Of a DNA stretch of 64,000 nucleotides, positions 7,712 to 17,236 are shown in pieces. Every line of letters begins with the position of its first letter. Position 1 is the first letter of the stretch. Where the stretch lies: the NCBI RefSeq assembly GCF_004001045.1, contig NZ_BIMK01000016.1, positions 62,001 to 126,000 of the forward strand, given 5' to 3'. This DNA comes from Paenibacillus chibensis (lineage in GTDB: Bacteria > Bacillota > Bacilli > Paenibacillales > Paenibacillaceae). The translations under genes were made by a program, and so were the position numbers. The notes under the pieces were generated by a model. It worked only from the letters and a program-made list of their open reading frames with translations. It ran no database searches and was not told the DNA's origin.

Positions 7712-9763
7712 CTAATCTACCAAATCTCCCTGAAAAATCTGCTCCTTCTGAAGATAATCCCGGAGACCATCAAATGAAGGCGAGGTCCAGAAGGAGCTGT
7801 CCCCAACGAGCTGCGACGCGTCATCCCGGGCTTTTTCCAGCACGGCAAAATCGCTGACCATATCCGCCAAACGGAATTCGGGGAGTCCGCTTTGCTTTGT
7901 TCCGAAAAAATCCCCCGGACCGCGAAGATCCAGGTCACGCCGGGATACTTCAAAGCCGTCATCCGTTTCCGTCATGACGTTCATGCGCTCTTGTCCTACT
8001 TCCGATTTGGGATCGGCAATCAGTATGCAGTAGGAGGCGTGCTCTCCGCGTCCGACCCTTCCCCGCAGCTGATGCAGCTGGGAGAGCCCGAAGCGGTCCG
8101 CATCCATGATTATCATGAGCGTCGCGTTAGGTACGTCCACGCCGACCTCGACAACGGTTGTTGATACGAGCAGCTGTACTTCATTTTCGTTGAAGGCCCG
8201 CATCACTTCTTCCTTCTCGGCCGGCGTCATCCGTCCATGCAGCAGTCCAACCCGGTAATGCGGAAAAGCCTGCTGCATCTGAATATGCAGATCAATTGCG
8301 TTCTGCACATCCAGTTTTTCGGATTCCTCGATCAGCGGGCAAATCAGATAGGCCTGACGCCCTTGATCGATCTCCTTGGAAATAAACCCAAGAACGCGTT
8401 CCATCATGTCATGCTTCACCCAATAGGTTGTAATCGGAATTCTCCCTTTCGGGCGTTCGGACAGCGTCGATACATCCATATCCCCGAAAGCCGTGATGGC
8501 CAGCGTCCGCGGAATCGGGGTGGCCGTCATGGTCAGCACGTCCGGATTATACCCTTTTCGGCGCAGAACGCTGCGCTGATTGACCCCGAAGCGATGCTGT
8601 TCATCCGTAACGACAAGACCGAGCTGGCGGAAAAATACATCCTCCTGAATCAAGGCATGCGTTCCCACCACAATATCGATCATGCCCATCTGCAGCGATG
8701 CCAGCAGATCCTTCCGTTTGCGCCCGTTCACGCTTCCCGTCAGCAGCGCCACCGAAATGCCGAATGGCTCAAACAGCTTCTGCAGGGAACGCATATGCTG
8801 CTCGGCCAGAATCTCCGTCGGCACCATCAGGGCCCCCTGATATCCGGAACGGACCGCGCCGTACAAAGCGATCGCCGCAAGCACGGTTTTGCCCGAGCCC
8901 ACATCCCCTTGCAGCAGACGATTCATGCAGTAAGGGGAGCGCATATCCTGTAAAATCTCCAGCTCCACCCTCTTTTGTGCATCCGTAAGCTCAAAGGGCA
9001 GGCTCCGTACAAATTCCCGCATTGTCTTGTTGTCCACGGTATGGACAACCCCGTCCATGCGGCTCCGGTTCAATGCGCGGTAAGCCTGCATTTTCAGTTG
9101 GAACAAAAACAGCTCCTCGTAGACCATCCTTTCACGCCCCTGCTGGCCTTCGCGCGTATCCTGAGGCTGATGGATGGTCATGATCGCCTGCTTGCGCGGC
9201 ATAAAATGATACTTCTGCATAATCGACTGAGGCAATATCTCCGGGATCATTTCGCCGTATTGAACCAGCGCCTGTCCCATCGTCTTGCGCATCCAGGACT
9301 GTGTGATTTTCCCGCCGACCGAGTATACAGGCTGAAGCGTTCCACTGCGCCAGGCTCCCTGGTCCGGAAATTCGGATTCGGATACGGTCATCTGCATTCT
9401 CCGCTGATCCCATTTGCCCACCAGCACGATTTCCCTGCCGCTCGCCAGCTGCTCCTTCAGGAAATGCCGGTTGAACCAGGTCGCCGTAAACATCCAGTCT
9501 TCCGCCATCATTTTGCAGGTTAATCTGGATTTCTTCCCATATCGCTGGAGCACCGGAACCCCCATCACCTTGGCTTGAATGGTGATTTTGTCGCCGTCCT
9601 TGACTTCGCTAAGCGAACGCAGCCGATAGTCCTCGTAGCGAAAAGGATAATACTCCAGCAAATCCTTGACCGTAAAGATGCCAAAGGCGTGAAGCTCCCC
9701 TTCTTTGAGAGCACTCACGCCGCGCACTTGACGGATTGAAATTTGATCCAAGCTAAGACTCAT
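7712..9763 (-). CDS. recG: ATP-dependent DNA helicase RecG
   Basis: The protein has 683 residues, the usual RecG length. RecG remodels stalled replication forks and branch-migrates Holliday junctions. An N-terminal wedge/OB domain is followed by two RecA-like domains with GDVGSGKT (Walker A), DEQHRFG (motif II), MTATPIPRTL (motif III) and QLRGRVGRG (motif VI). The ATG at 9763 is preferred because GAGGG lies six bases upstream; the ATG at 9769 touches that site. It lies 15 bases after degV in the same direction, as degV-recG runs do elsewhere in Bacillota. Confidence 0.97.
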   Translation of the reverse strand: MSLSLDQISIRQVRGVSALKEGELHAFGIFTVKDLLEYYPFRYEDYRLRSLSEVKDGDKITIQAKVMGVPVLQRYGKKSRLTCKMMAEDWMFTATWFNRHFLKEQLASGREIVLVGKWDQRRMQMTVSESEFPDQGAWRSGTLQPVYSVGGKITQSWMRKTMGQALVQYGEMIPEILPQSIMQKYHFMPRKQAIMTIHQPQDTREGQQGRERMVYEELFLFQLKMQAYRALNRSRMDGVVHTVDNKTMREFVRSLPFELTDAQKRVELEILQDMRSPYCMNRLLQGDVGSGKTVLAAIALYGAVRSGYQGALMVPTEILAEQHMRSLQKLFEPFGISVALLTGSVNGRKRKDLLASLQMGMIDIVVGTHALIQEDVFFRQLGLVVTDEQHRFGVNQRSVLRRKGYNPDVLTMTATPIPRTLAITAFGDMDVSTLSERPKGRIPITTYWVKHDMMERVLGFISKEIDQGRQAYLICPLIEESEKLDVQNAIDLHIQMQQAFPHYRVGLLHGRMTPAEKEEVMRAFNENEVQLLVSTTVVEVGVDVPNATLMIIMDADRFGLSQLHQLRGRVGRGEHASYCILIADPKSEVGQERMNVMTETDDGFEVSRRDLDLRGPGDFFGTKQSGLPEFRLADMVSDFAVLEKARDDASQLVGDSSFWTSPSFDGLRDYLQKEQIFQGDLVD

Positions 9764-9778
9764 TTCCATCCCTCATTT

Positions 9779-10636
9779 TTAAGCCGGCCATATAAATACG
9801 GCCAAAGTCCCGGGTCCGACATGACTGCCGACGACCGGTCCGACATTGGTCAGCACCACTTCCTCCAGGCTGTAATGCCGGGATAGCTCTTCCAGGACCG
9901 GATCGGCCGAAGCCGGGTCTGCCGTATGGCCTACTGCCACATTAATATTCCGGATTCCGCCCAGATCCTCCTGGAACCGTTCAATCATCCGGGTTATTGC
10001 TTTTTTGCGGCCTCTGACCTTTTCCACCGCATAGATAATGCCGTCCTCATCAATGGACAGGATCGGTTTGATGTTCAGCAAATTGCCGATGATGGCAGCC
10101 GCCTTGCCGATCCGTCCACCCTTTTGCAAATATTCCAGCGTATCCACGAGAAAATAAAGCTTTCGTTGCTGGCGCATCTGTTCGATCGATGCCAAAATTT
10201 CATCCGCGCTTTGGCCTTCGGCCGCAAGCCGGGCTGCCTGCACTACCAGCAGGCCAAAACCGTAAGACGCCGATTTCGAGTCGACCACCGTGATTTCCGG
10301 TGGATCCTCCATCAGCGATTTGGCCAGTACTGCCGATTGGTACGTGCCGCTGAGGCCCGATGAAATATGAATGGATATAATCGGACTGCCGGGATGCAGG
10401 GTCATAATATTCTCGTAAACTTGCATATAATCGGCAGGAGAAGCCTGCGACGTTGTAGGCAGCTGTTCCGACTGGACAAGTCGTTTGTAGAACACCTCAG
10501 CCGATATGTCCACGCCGTCCTGAAAAGTTTCCTCACCGAACATCAGGCGAAGAGGTACGACATGAATATCGTATTTGCTGACAAGTTCTTCCGGTATGTC
10601 CGAGGTGCTGTCCGTCACAATTACCGCATGAGCCAT
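9779..10636 (-). CDS. DegV family fatty-acid-binding protein (FakB type)
   Basis: The protein has 285 residues. DegV/FakB proteins hold a fatty acid and present it to the kinase FakA. The N-terminal IVTDSTSDIP, the region QLPTTSQASPADY, and ISSGLSGTYQSA are hallmarks, with Ser residues that bind the fatty acid carboxylate. The start follows AAAGGAGG. It sits 52 bases after fakA, so both parts of the kinase appear to be made from one transcript. Fatty acid preference cannot be read from sequence. Confidence 0.93.
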   Translation of the reverse strand: MAHAVIVTDSTSDIPEELVSKYDIHVVPLRLMFGEETFQDGVDISAEVFYKRLVQSEQLPTTSQASPADYMQVYENIMTLHPGSPIISIHISSGLSGTYQSAVLAKSLMEDPPEITVVDSKSASYGFGLLVVQAARLAAEGQSADEILASIEQMRQQRKLYFLVDTLEYLQKGGRIGKAAAIIGNLLNIKPILSIDEDGIIYAVEKVRGRKKAITRMIERFQEDLGGIRNINVAVGHTADPASADPVLEELSRHYSLEEVVLTNVGPVVGSHVGPGTLAVFIWPA

Positions 10637-10688
10637 GCGAACGGCCTCCTTTAAAATAATTCACGATATAAGATGTTGCTCTGATGAT

Positions 10689-12488
10689 TTAAGACTCCAC
10701 AGAGAAAATATAATAATACACCGGTTGTCCGCCTTGATGGACTTCCACTTCGGCGTTCGGATAATGGTCTCCAAGCCAATCGGCCAGCTCAGCTGTCATT
10801 TCGGACTTGGTTTCGTCACCCGCCAGCACCGTCACGATCTCATCGCCGCTGACCAGCATCTTGGAGAGCAATTCCTGGCACGCACCGAGCAAATCTTCAG
10901 CCGCAGTCACGATTTTCGAATTTTCGATGCCGATATACTGCCCAGCCTTGATGTCGAGCTGATCAATTTGGGTATCGCGCACCGCGTAAGTAACCTGACC
11001 TGATTTGATCCGCCCGATCGCGTCCATCATATTGTCCGTATTGATATCCTGAGCCTCTTCCTCGGAAAAGGCAAACGCTGCGGCGATGCCTTGAGGTATG
11101 CTCTTGCTCGGGATCACCGTTACGCTGCGTTCGCCTTCAAGCAGTTCCCCGGCCTGCTGGGCAGCCAGGACGATGTTGGAATTATTCGGCAAAATATATA
11201 CATGCTGCGCCGAAATGGATCCAATCGCATTGACAAAATCCTCCGTGCTCGGGTTCATGGTTTGTCCGCCGGAAAGCACGACGTCAACGCCAAGGCTCTT
11301 GAAAATGTCGGCGATACCCTGACCGGAAGCTACGGCAATGAACCCGTAAGGAGCCAGCTCATCCGCCGGAGGCGTAGCCGGAGCCTGCTCGCGGGACTCT
11401 CCCACCGGATCCAACGGAATGTCCGCGAAAAGCTCCGGCATCGGCGCAATATCAAGTCCTGTCGTTAACAAATCCCGATGCTGTTCGCGCATATTCAAAA
11501 TGTGGATTTGCGTAATCTCACCGTAACGGAGCGCAAGATTCAGCACTTCGCCCGGCGCCTTGGAATGGACATGCACTTTGATCAGCTCATCATCAGCGAT
11601 AATAATGATGGAGTCACCATTTATTGACAGCGCTTTCCGGAATTGATCCTCGTCAAAATACGCTGCCGTGCTGCCTCCCAGCTGCCGGTTAATGAAAAAT
11701 TCCATGTCATATAAAAATTCAATATCTTCGGTTTCGATCTTGGATTGCGCGAGCTCGTGCCGATCCGCAAAAGCTGCGGTTCCCGTCACGGCAGCGGTTG
11801 CCGTTTCCTGATGGTTAACCGTGTAGGTTGGTTTCGCAGCCAACTGAGCCGTATACTCCGGCGATCCCTGCACGCCTTGCAGATAGCGGAGGAAGCCTTC
11901 ATAAATATAGACAAGTCCTTGTCCGCCTGAATCCACGACGCCTACCTGCTTCAGCACAGGAAGCATCTCCGGCGTCTGGGAGAGCGTCTCCTGCGCCTTG
12001 AGCAGTACCTGCTCCATCAGTTCGGTGATGTCGTTTGTCCGCCGCGAATAATAAACCGCGTGCTTGGCAGCCTCTTTGGCAACGGTCAGGATCGTTCCTT
12101 CCACCGGCTTCACCACGGCTTTATATGCAGCATCCACGCCCGTCTGCAGGGCAGAGGCGAACTGCATGGCATTCAGCTCGCTGTAAGGGGCGGCATAACG
12201 CCCGAATCCCCGAAACAGCTGCGATGTGATTACACCGGAATTTCCGCGTGCGCCCATCAGGAGTCCCTTGGACAATACACCCGCGCTGTGCCCGATTGAA
12301 TCGGAATTATTTCGTTTTAATTCGGTTACACCTGCACTCATCGTCAAATTCATGTTGGTTCCCGTGTCGCCATCCGGTACCGGGAATACGTTTAAGGAAT
12401 TGACATGCTCAGCATGCTGCTGCAGCTGCTCCGCTCCGGCAAGTACCATAGCGGTAAAATCTGTCCCATTCAAAGAACGCTTACTCAA
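10689..12488 (-). CDS. fakA: Fatty acid kinase catalytic subunit FakA (DAK2 domain, YloV)
   Basis: The protein has 599 residues. The N-terminal DAK2 nucleotide-binding domain has NVFPVPDGDTGTNM (Asp residues bind Mg-ATP) and GARGNSGVI. A middle domain and a C-terminal DegV-like fold follow. FakA phosphorylates fatty acids held by FakB (the adjacent DegV) so they can enter phospholipid synthesis. In B. subtilis the yloU Asp23-like gene precedes yloV; here the position is taken by the divergent rpmB, and an Asp23-family gene is found at 45.5 kb. Confidence 0.93.
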   Translation of the reverse strand: MSKRSLNGTDFTAMVLAGAEQLQQHAEHVNSLNVFPVPDGDTGTNMNLTMSAGVTELKRNNSDSIGHSAGVLSKGLLMGARGNSGVITSQLFRGFGRYAAPYSELNAMQFASALQTGVDAAYKAVVKPVEGTILTVAKEAAKHAVYYSRRTNDITELMEQVLLKAQETLSQTPEMLPVLKQVGVVDSGGQGLVYIYEGFLRYLQGVQGSPEYTAQLAAKPTYTVNHQETATAAVTGTAAFADRHELAQSKIETEDIEFLYDMEFFINRQLGGSTAAYFDEDQFRKALSINGDSIIIIADDELIKVHVHSKAPGEVLNLALRYGEITQIHILNMREQHRDLLTTGLDIAPMPELFADIPLDPVGESREQAPATPPADELAPYGFIAVASGQGIADIFKSLGVDVVLSGGQTMNPSTEDFVNAIGSISAQHVYILPNNSNIVLAAQQAGELLEGERSVTVIPSKSIPQGIAAAFAFSEEEAQDINTDNMMDAIGRIKSGQVTYAVRDTQIDQLDIKAGQYIGIENSKIVTAAEDLLGACQELLSKMLVSGDEIVTVLAGDETKSEMTAELADWLGDHYPNAEVEVHQGGQPVYYYIFSVES

Positions 12489-12697
12489 TGATAAATCCCC
12501 TTCCTAGCTTGATCCCAAAGCGACTGGCGTCCTTATTCATACGTAACATTCACGTTTACGTTTCGCCATTTGCGTTATAAATCGGTATTTTGCGATTCTT
12601 CTGATTTAAGCAGGTTATCATCCCATCATAATCCAAGTATGGGCTAATCATCATTGTACTATAAGAAGCAGTAGAAATAAATGTTTTTGCGCGATGG

Positions 12698-12727
12698 TTG
12701 ACGAAGCATTTTTTGCTATGATATTAT
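12698..12727 (+). promoter_or_regulatory. rpmB promoter
   Basis: TTGACG and TATTAT are separated by 18 bases, about 50 bases before the start codon. Confidence 0.65.
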
Positions 12728-12775
12728 AAACAAGTATTGTTTTATGCAGGTGTTTGGAACAAGGAGGTGTAATCT

Positions 12776-12964
12776 ATGTCTCGCAAATGTTATGTAACTG
12801 GCAAGAAGCCAGGAAGCGGTAACCACGTATCCCACGCTAACAACCGTAACCGTCGTTCTTGGGGTGTAAACGTGCAAAAAGTTCGCATTCTTGTTGACGG
12901 CAAACCGAAGCGTGTTTATGTGAGCACTCGTGCGCTCAAAGCTGGTAAAGTTACCCGCGTATAA
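12776..12964 (+). CDS. rpmB: 50S ribosomal protein L28
   Basis: The protein has 62 residues, normal for L28. The sequence opens with [11 protein letters not shown] and includes SHANNRNRR, both diagnostic. GGAGG lies eight bases before the ATG. It is a single-gene transcription unit with its own promoter and terminator. It is divergent from fakA and convergent with spoVM, rather than sharing their direction. Confidence 0.98.
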   Translation: MSRKCYVTGKKPGSGNHVSHANNRNRRSWGVNVQKVRILVDGKPKRVYVSTRALKAGKVTRV

Positions 12965-13033
12965 TCACGTTAACTACAGAAGTAATACCGCATTGTATGC
13001 GAAGGATTATATCTTTAAAAATAGCATATAAGC

Positions 13034-13066
13034 AAAAAGCACCTTGTTTGCAGCAGGTGCTTTTTT
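13034..13066 (+). terminator. rpmB terminator
   Basis: AGCACCT and AGGTGCT arms with a 10-base loop are followed by six T. Confidence 0.85.
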
Positions 13067-13152
13067 AATGCCTTTGGTCCTGTTCGGTGGTTTACATGCC
13101 GCCATGGTGCCAGAGGTTTTTTTCTATTTGAGCGGCATACCATAAGGAGTAT

Positions 13153-13233
13153 TTAGCTTTTATGAAATGTGTTTAAAATGGCTTTTACGAATCCTCCCAA
13201 AAACTTCGGCAGCTTAAATGTGTAAAATTTCAT
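13153..13233 (-). CDS. spoVM: Stage V sporulation protein M (26-residue SpoVM)
   Basis: The gene encodes only 26 residues, beginning MKFYTFKLPKFLGG and ending in a basic amphipathic helix. It closely matches B. subtilis SpoVM (MKFYTIKLPKFLGG, from memory). SpoVM recognises the convex forespore membrane and anchors SpoIVA to start coat and cortex assembly. The start is fixed by homology and by GGAGGG 12 bases upstream; a longer in-frame extension to 13359 crosses the terminator and is not real. Its place between rpmB and rpe matches B. subtilis. A sigma-E-like -10 lies upstream. Confidence 0.95.
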   Translation of the reverse strand: MKFYTFKLPKFLGGFVKAILNTFHKS

Positions 13234-13273
13234 AATCCATTCCACCCTCCCCATCATTCTCATGTCATCGCGT

Positions 13274-13281
13274 ATGGTATG
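13274..13281 (-). promoter_or_regulatory. Candidate sigma-E -10 element of spoVM
   Basis: On minus the octamer CATACCAT matches the sigma-E -10 (CATACAAT) at seven of eight bases and lies about 40 bases before the start. The -35 is not clear. Confidence 0.4.
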
Positions 13282-13310
13282 CCTGAGCCTGTTTGCAGCA
13301 AAAAACGGAC

Positions 13311-13346
13311 AAAAAAAGGTTACATGAGAACCTTGCTCATGTAACC
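13311..13346 (-). terminator. Terminator of the rpe operon
   Basis: Perfect 11-bp arms (GGTTACATGAG/CTCATGTAACC) with a 7-base loop are followed by seven T on minus. It separates rpe from spoVM. Confidence 0.9.
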
Positions 13347-13406
13347 AATGTATGCGCAAACTACGCAGCCTATGACTCAGGCAGACAAGTGAAGCCCACC
13401 CAATCT

Positions 13407-14069
13407 TTATCTTCCGCTGACGCTGCCGCGAATGGCCGAAATCGCCGCTTCGCGGTCCTTCTGGCCGAACACAGCGCTGCCGGCAACCAGGACGTCTGCT
13501 CCGGCCTCCACGACCAGTGGAGCCGTCTCGCTCGTGATGCCGCCGTCCACTTCGATGTGAACGTCGAAGCGTGATGCTTCATTCAGCCATTGGCGTACCT
13601 GACGGATTTTGTGGACCGTGCGCGGAATGAACGCTTGTCCGCCAAAGCCCGGATTCACCGTCATGATCAGCACCAAGTCGATATCCTCCAGAACCTCCTG
13701 AATCGCCGCGGCAGGCGTGGCGGGATTAATAGCCACCCCTGCCTGTACCCCATGCTCCTTGATCATATGAATAACCCGGTGCAGATGTGTGCAGGCTTCG
13801 GCATGAACCGTAATCAGATTCGCGCCAGCCTTTACAAAGTCAGGGATATACCGTTCCGGCTCCTCGATCATGAGGTGAACATCCAGAGGCAAGCTCGTAT
13901 GCGGCTTGATCGCGTTAATGATCGGGGGTCCGAGTGTAATGTTCGGCACGAAATGTCCGTCCATCACATCCACATGAATCCAATCGGCTCCCGCTTTTTC
14001 CACGGCCGAAACTTCCTGGCCCAGCTGGGCAAAATCCGCTGACAGTATCGATGGCGCTATTTTAATCAT
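13407..14069 (-). CDS. rpe: Ribulose-phosphate 3-epimerase
   Basis: The protein has 220 residues, normal for the family. It interconverts ribulose 5-phosphate and xylulose 5-phosphate in the pentose phosphate pathway. Motifs are APSILSADF, the metal ligands [20 protein letters not shown] and EVDGGI. It starts five bases after rsgA and is last before the operon terminator, as in the B. subtilis prpC-prkC-cpgA-rpe order. Confidence 0.97.
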   Translation of the reverse strand: MIKIAPSILSADFAQLGQEVSAVEKAGADWIHVDVMDGHFVPNITLGPPIINAIKPHTSLPLDVHLMIEEPERYIPDFVKAGANLITVHAEACTHLHRVIHMIKEHGVQAGVAINPATPAAAIQEVLEDIDLVLIMTVNPGFGGQAFIPRTVHKIRQVRQWLNEASRFDVHIEVDGGITSETAPLVVEAGADVLVAGSAVFGQKDREAAISAIRGSVSGR

Positions 14070-14074
14070 GGTCG

Positions 14075-14992
14075 TTAATACCTCCGCTTTTTATCTTTCA
14101 TTTCCGTTAGGAACAGCACGTAATGTTCATAGCGGCTTGCTGCTATCTTGCCTTCTTCCACGGCTTCGGTAACCTTGCAGCCCGGCTCATGGGTGTGGCT
14201 GCATCCCCGGAACTTGCACTGCTCCGCATAAGGGGCAAACTCCCGGAAACACGTGGACAGCTCCTCCACGCCCAGTTCCAGAAAATCCAGCTGACTAAAG
14301 CCCGGCGTGTCTGCCACGAATCCGCCCTGCTCAAGCTCGATCAGTTCCACATGACGCGTCGTATGCTTACCGCGCCCGAGTCTCATGCTGATCGCACTCG
14401 TTTCGAGCTCAAGCCCAGGCACAAGCCGGTTCAAAAGCGATGATTTGCCTACGCCGGATTGACCGGAGAAGACACTGATTTGACCTTTCAATCTTTCCTT
14501 TAACAGATCCGTTCCCAGCCCTAAGCGCGAGCTTGATACGATAACCTGGTATCCGATATTCTCATAGAGCGCTTTGACCACGGCGGCCGGATCATCCATC
14601 TCCGAATCCGGGTTCAGAAGATCCTGCTTCGTCAGGCAAATCACAGTATCCAAACCCGAGTGCTCGATATGGACAAGGAACTTGTCCAGCAGCTGCAGAT
14701 TCAAATCCGGTTCCCGCACCGAAAATACCAGGACAGCCAGATCCACATTGGAAACCGGAGGGCGGATAAGCTCGGAGCGGCGCGGCAGAATTTCGTCCAC
14801 CATGCCCTCTCCGTTTTCGGTGTGAGCGTACAGAACATGATCTCCAACCAGCGGAGTCACGCCCTTTTTCTTAAAGATGCCGCGTGCTCTGCACTGGATA
14901 GCATCGTCGCCTCCCGAAGCAGCCATTCCGTCTTCCAATGGTTTAACATAATAATATCCGCTTAACGCCTTCACGATAACTCCTTCAGGCAT
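14075..14992 (-). CDS. rsgA: Ribosome small-subunit-dependent GTPase A (RsgA/CpgA)
   Basis: The protein has 305 residues. RsgA is a circularly permuted GTPase that helps mature the 30S subunit. An N-terminal OB fold is followed by TKQD (G4), [12 protein letters not shown] (G1) and [10 protein letters not shown] (G3) in permuted order. The C-terminal zinc site has [14 protein letters not shown]. In B. subtilis this protein is a substrate of PrkC, whose gene is the next one upstream here. Confidence 0.97.
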   Translation of the reverse strand: MPEGVIVKALSGYYYVKPLEDGMAASGGDDAIQCRARGIFKKKGVTPLVGDHVLYAHTENGEGMVDEILPRRSELIRPPVSNVDLAVLVFSVREPDLNLQLLDKFLVHIEHSGLDTVICLTKQDLLNPDSEMDDPAAVVKALYENIGYQVIVSSSRLGLGTDLLKERLKGQISVFSGQSGVGKSSLLNRLVPGLELETSAISMRLGRGKHTTRHVELIELEQGGFVADTPGFSQLDFLELGVEELSTCFREFAPYAEQCKFRGCSHTHEPGCKVTEAVEEGKIAASRYEHYVLFLTEMKDKKRRY

Positions 14993-15046
14993 ACATGAAA
15001 GGCCTCACTTTCTCCGACAGGTTCGTGTGCATTCTTCCACGGAACC

Positions 15047-17236
15047 TTAATGGTCTTTTTTGTATATTACCGCTTCGGTGTCTTTATTTTTACCCTTGCC
15101 TTTGCCGGGATTACCATGGCCGTTTCCGTTTCCCGGGAAATTCATGCCGGTGGTATCGCCGTTGTTATCCTGGTTTCTGTCTCCGTTATCATCCGGCGCA
15201 CCTTGGTCGCCTCCCCCGTTATCCGGGAGCGTGATGGGCGGTACCGTTCCGTTCTTGGCATCCTCGTAGGTCACCGAATACGTGTCGAACACCTGTCCGT
15301 CGCGTTTTACCGTCACGATGCCATTGACGTTAGGAGAAAGCACCAGGTCCACGGACAGCACCTGCGTCGTTTTGATCGTCCGATTGCCCCATGCCTTGTT
15401 CTCGCCGCTCGTCCGTGCGTCGCTGTACTCGACACTGATTTTACTGCTTTGGCCTTCAACGGCCGGCGCTACGGGCAGACTAAGTGTATATTTCAGGGAA
15501 TCCTGCGGATATCCCGAGCTGACCGTGATCGTAATTTTGCTTGCAGGATCGGCTTCCATGCCCGGATCGTAAGGGAACTGCTTGATGACCTTGCCCTTAT
15601 CCACCGTATAACTCGCTTCCTGCTCGATGACCGGATCGGCTGTGAAGCCGTTCGCTTTCAGCTTCTGCACTGCCTTATCCTGCGTCAGATCAATCAGACT
15701 TGGCATTTTCACCTGAGCGAGCCCCTTGCTGACGGTCAATGTGACTTGATCCTTGTCCGGATCCACCTCTTCATTTGCACCCGGTTTCTGGGCAATGACC
15801 GTATTCACAGGTTTATCGCTGAACTTAGGATCGTCCTGATTGATGTTGTCCTCTTTAAACCCGAAACTCACCAATGCCTTAACCGCATCCTCATAAGAGG
15901 AGTCTTTAACGTCCGGCATCTTTTTCAGTTCTTTGTCCATCCCGACGGACAGCTGGATGCTGGCGCCTTTCTTGACCTCGGCCCCTTCTTCCTTGCTCTG
16001 TGCAAAGACATAACCTGCGGTTACGCCTTCCTTGTATTTGCGAATGACATTTGGATCCACCACGAGGCCTAAGCCGGTGAGCTCCTGCCTTGCCTGATCT
16101 TCCGTCTTGCCGACCAAATTCGGCACCTTCACATCAGGAACGGTGAGGGAATGGTTGACGTACCAGGCCAGGCCGCCCATCGCAAGCAGAATCACAAGCG
16201 TCAAGCTGATCCAGAGCGCGGCGCGCCCGTTCTTCCGGGGCTTCGCTGGCGCCGGGGCTGCCGGACGCTCATGGCGTTCCTCTTCTTCCGCCGTTGGAGC
16301 CGCCGGTCTTGATCTGACCGGAACCGCCCCGATCTGCTGGGGTTTAATGGCCGGAATCACACGTGTACGGTCCTCGTCGTCCAGATCCATGAAATCCATT
16401 TTCCTCTCGTTTCTGCGCTCCGGGAGCAGGCAGGTATCCAAGTCATGGAGCATCTCCTTGGCACTCTGATAACGCTCCTGCGGATTTTTCCGCATCGACT
16501 TGAGAATAATATTTTCCACGCTCTGAGGAATGAGCGGATTCATTTTGCGAGGCTCCTCGAATTCCTCCTGCAAATGCTTAAGCGCCACGCTAATCGGGCT
16601 TTCGCCAAGGAATGGCAGCTGCGCCGTCAGCATTTGATACAGTACGATACCAAGAGAATATAAATCCGATTTCTCGCCGGTTACCACGCCTTTGGCGTGT
16701 TCCGGTGAGAAATAATGCACGGAACCGACGACCGACCCTGTCTGAGTGATCGTCGTGGAAGTGACGGCCCGGGCAATCCCGAAATCCGTTACCTTCACTC
16801 TGCCGTTGCGTCCGATCAGGATATTATGGGGCTTGATATCCCTGTGAATGATCTGGTTCTGGTGAGCATGGTCCAGCGCGTCGCAAATCTGGGATGCGAT
16901 CCGCACCGCTTCATCCACCTGCAGCGGCGCACGTTCCTTAATAATTTCGTTCAGGTTATGGCCTTCCACGTATTCCATGACGATATAGTGCACTTCGTCT
17001 TCCTGCCCTACGTCATAAATGCTGACAACGTTCGGGTGCGAAAGCGAAGCAGCCGACTGTGCCTCACGGCGGAAGCGGCGGATAAACTCCTCATCGTGCA
17101 CAAACTGCTGGCGCAGCACCTTGACGGCAACGTTCCGGCCCAGAAGCAAGTCATGAGCCTTGTAGACGAGAGCCATCCCCCCGCCGCCAATTCGTTCTAT
17201 AATTTCATACCGGCCGCCCAATTCGTGTCCGATCAT
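15047..17236 (-). CDS. prkC: PASTA-domain Ser/Thr protein kinase PrkC
   Basis: The protein has 729 residues from the ATG at 17236. That start overlaps the prpC stop as ATGA with AAAGGAG upstream; the GTG at 17245 lies in the ribosome site. The cytoplasmic kinase has a glycine-rich loop (IGGGGMALVY), K39 in VAVKVL, HRDIKPHN and DFG. One membrane helix is followed by three PASTA repeats that sense muropeptides or lipid II. It continues well beyond the PASTA repeats with an extra domain and a Gly/Asn/Asp-rich, Lys-rich tail. B. subtilis PrkC is about 650 residues. Role: signalling for spore germination and stationary-phase physiology. Confidence 0.95.
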   Translation of the reverse strand: MIGHELGGRYEIIERIGGGGMALVYKAHDLLLGRNVAVKVLRQQFVHDEEFIRRFRREAQSAASLSHPNVVSIYDVGQEDEVHYIVMEYVEGHNLNEIIKERAPLQVDEAVRIASQICDALDHAHQNQIIHRDIKPHNILIGRNGRVKVTDFGIARAVTSTTITQTGSVVGSVHYFSPEHAKGVVTGEKSDLYSLGIVLYQMLTAQLPFLGESPISVALKHLQEEFEEPRKMNPLIPQSVENIILKSMRKNPQERYQSAKEMLHDLDTCLLPERRNERKMDFMDLDDEDRTRVIPAIKPQQIGAVPVRSRPAAPTAEEEERHERPAAPAPAKPRKNGRAALWISLTLVILLAMGGLAWYVNHSLTVPDVKVPNLVGKTEDQARQELTGLGLVVDPNVIRKYKEGVTAGYVFAQSKEEGAEVKKGASIQLSVGMDKELKKMPDVKDSSYEDAVKALVSFGFKEDNINQDDPKFSDKPVNTVIAQKPGANEEVDPDKDQVTLTVSKGLAQVKMPSLIDLTQDKAVQKLKANGFTADPVIEQEASYTVDKGKVIKQFPYDPGMEADPASKITITVSSGYPQDSLKYTLSLPVAPAVEGQSSKISVEYSDARTSGENKAWGNRTIKTTQVLSVDLVLSPNVNGIVTVKRDGQVFDTYSVTYEDAKNGTVPPITLPDNGGGDQGAPDDNGDRNQDNNGDTTGMNFPGNGNGHGNPGKGKGKNKDTEAVIYKKDH

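Noticed and set aside
13153..13359. 68-residue version of SpoVM
   Set aside because: The extra N-terminal part crosses the rpe terminator; the ribosome site and homology support the 26-residue form only.
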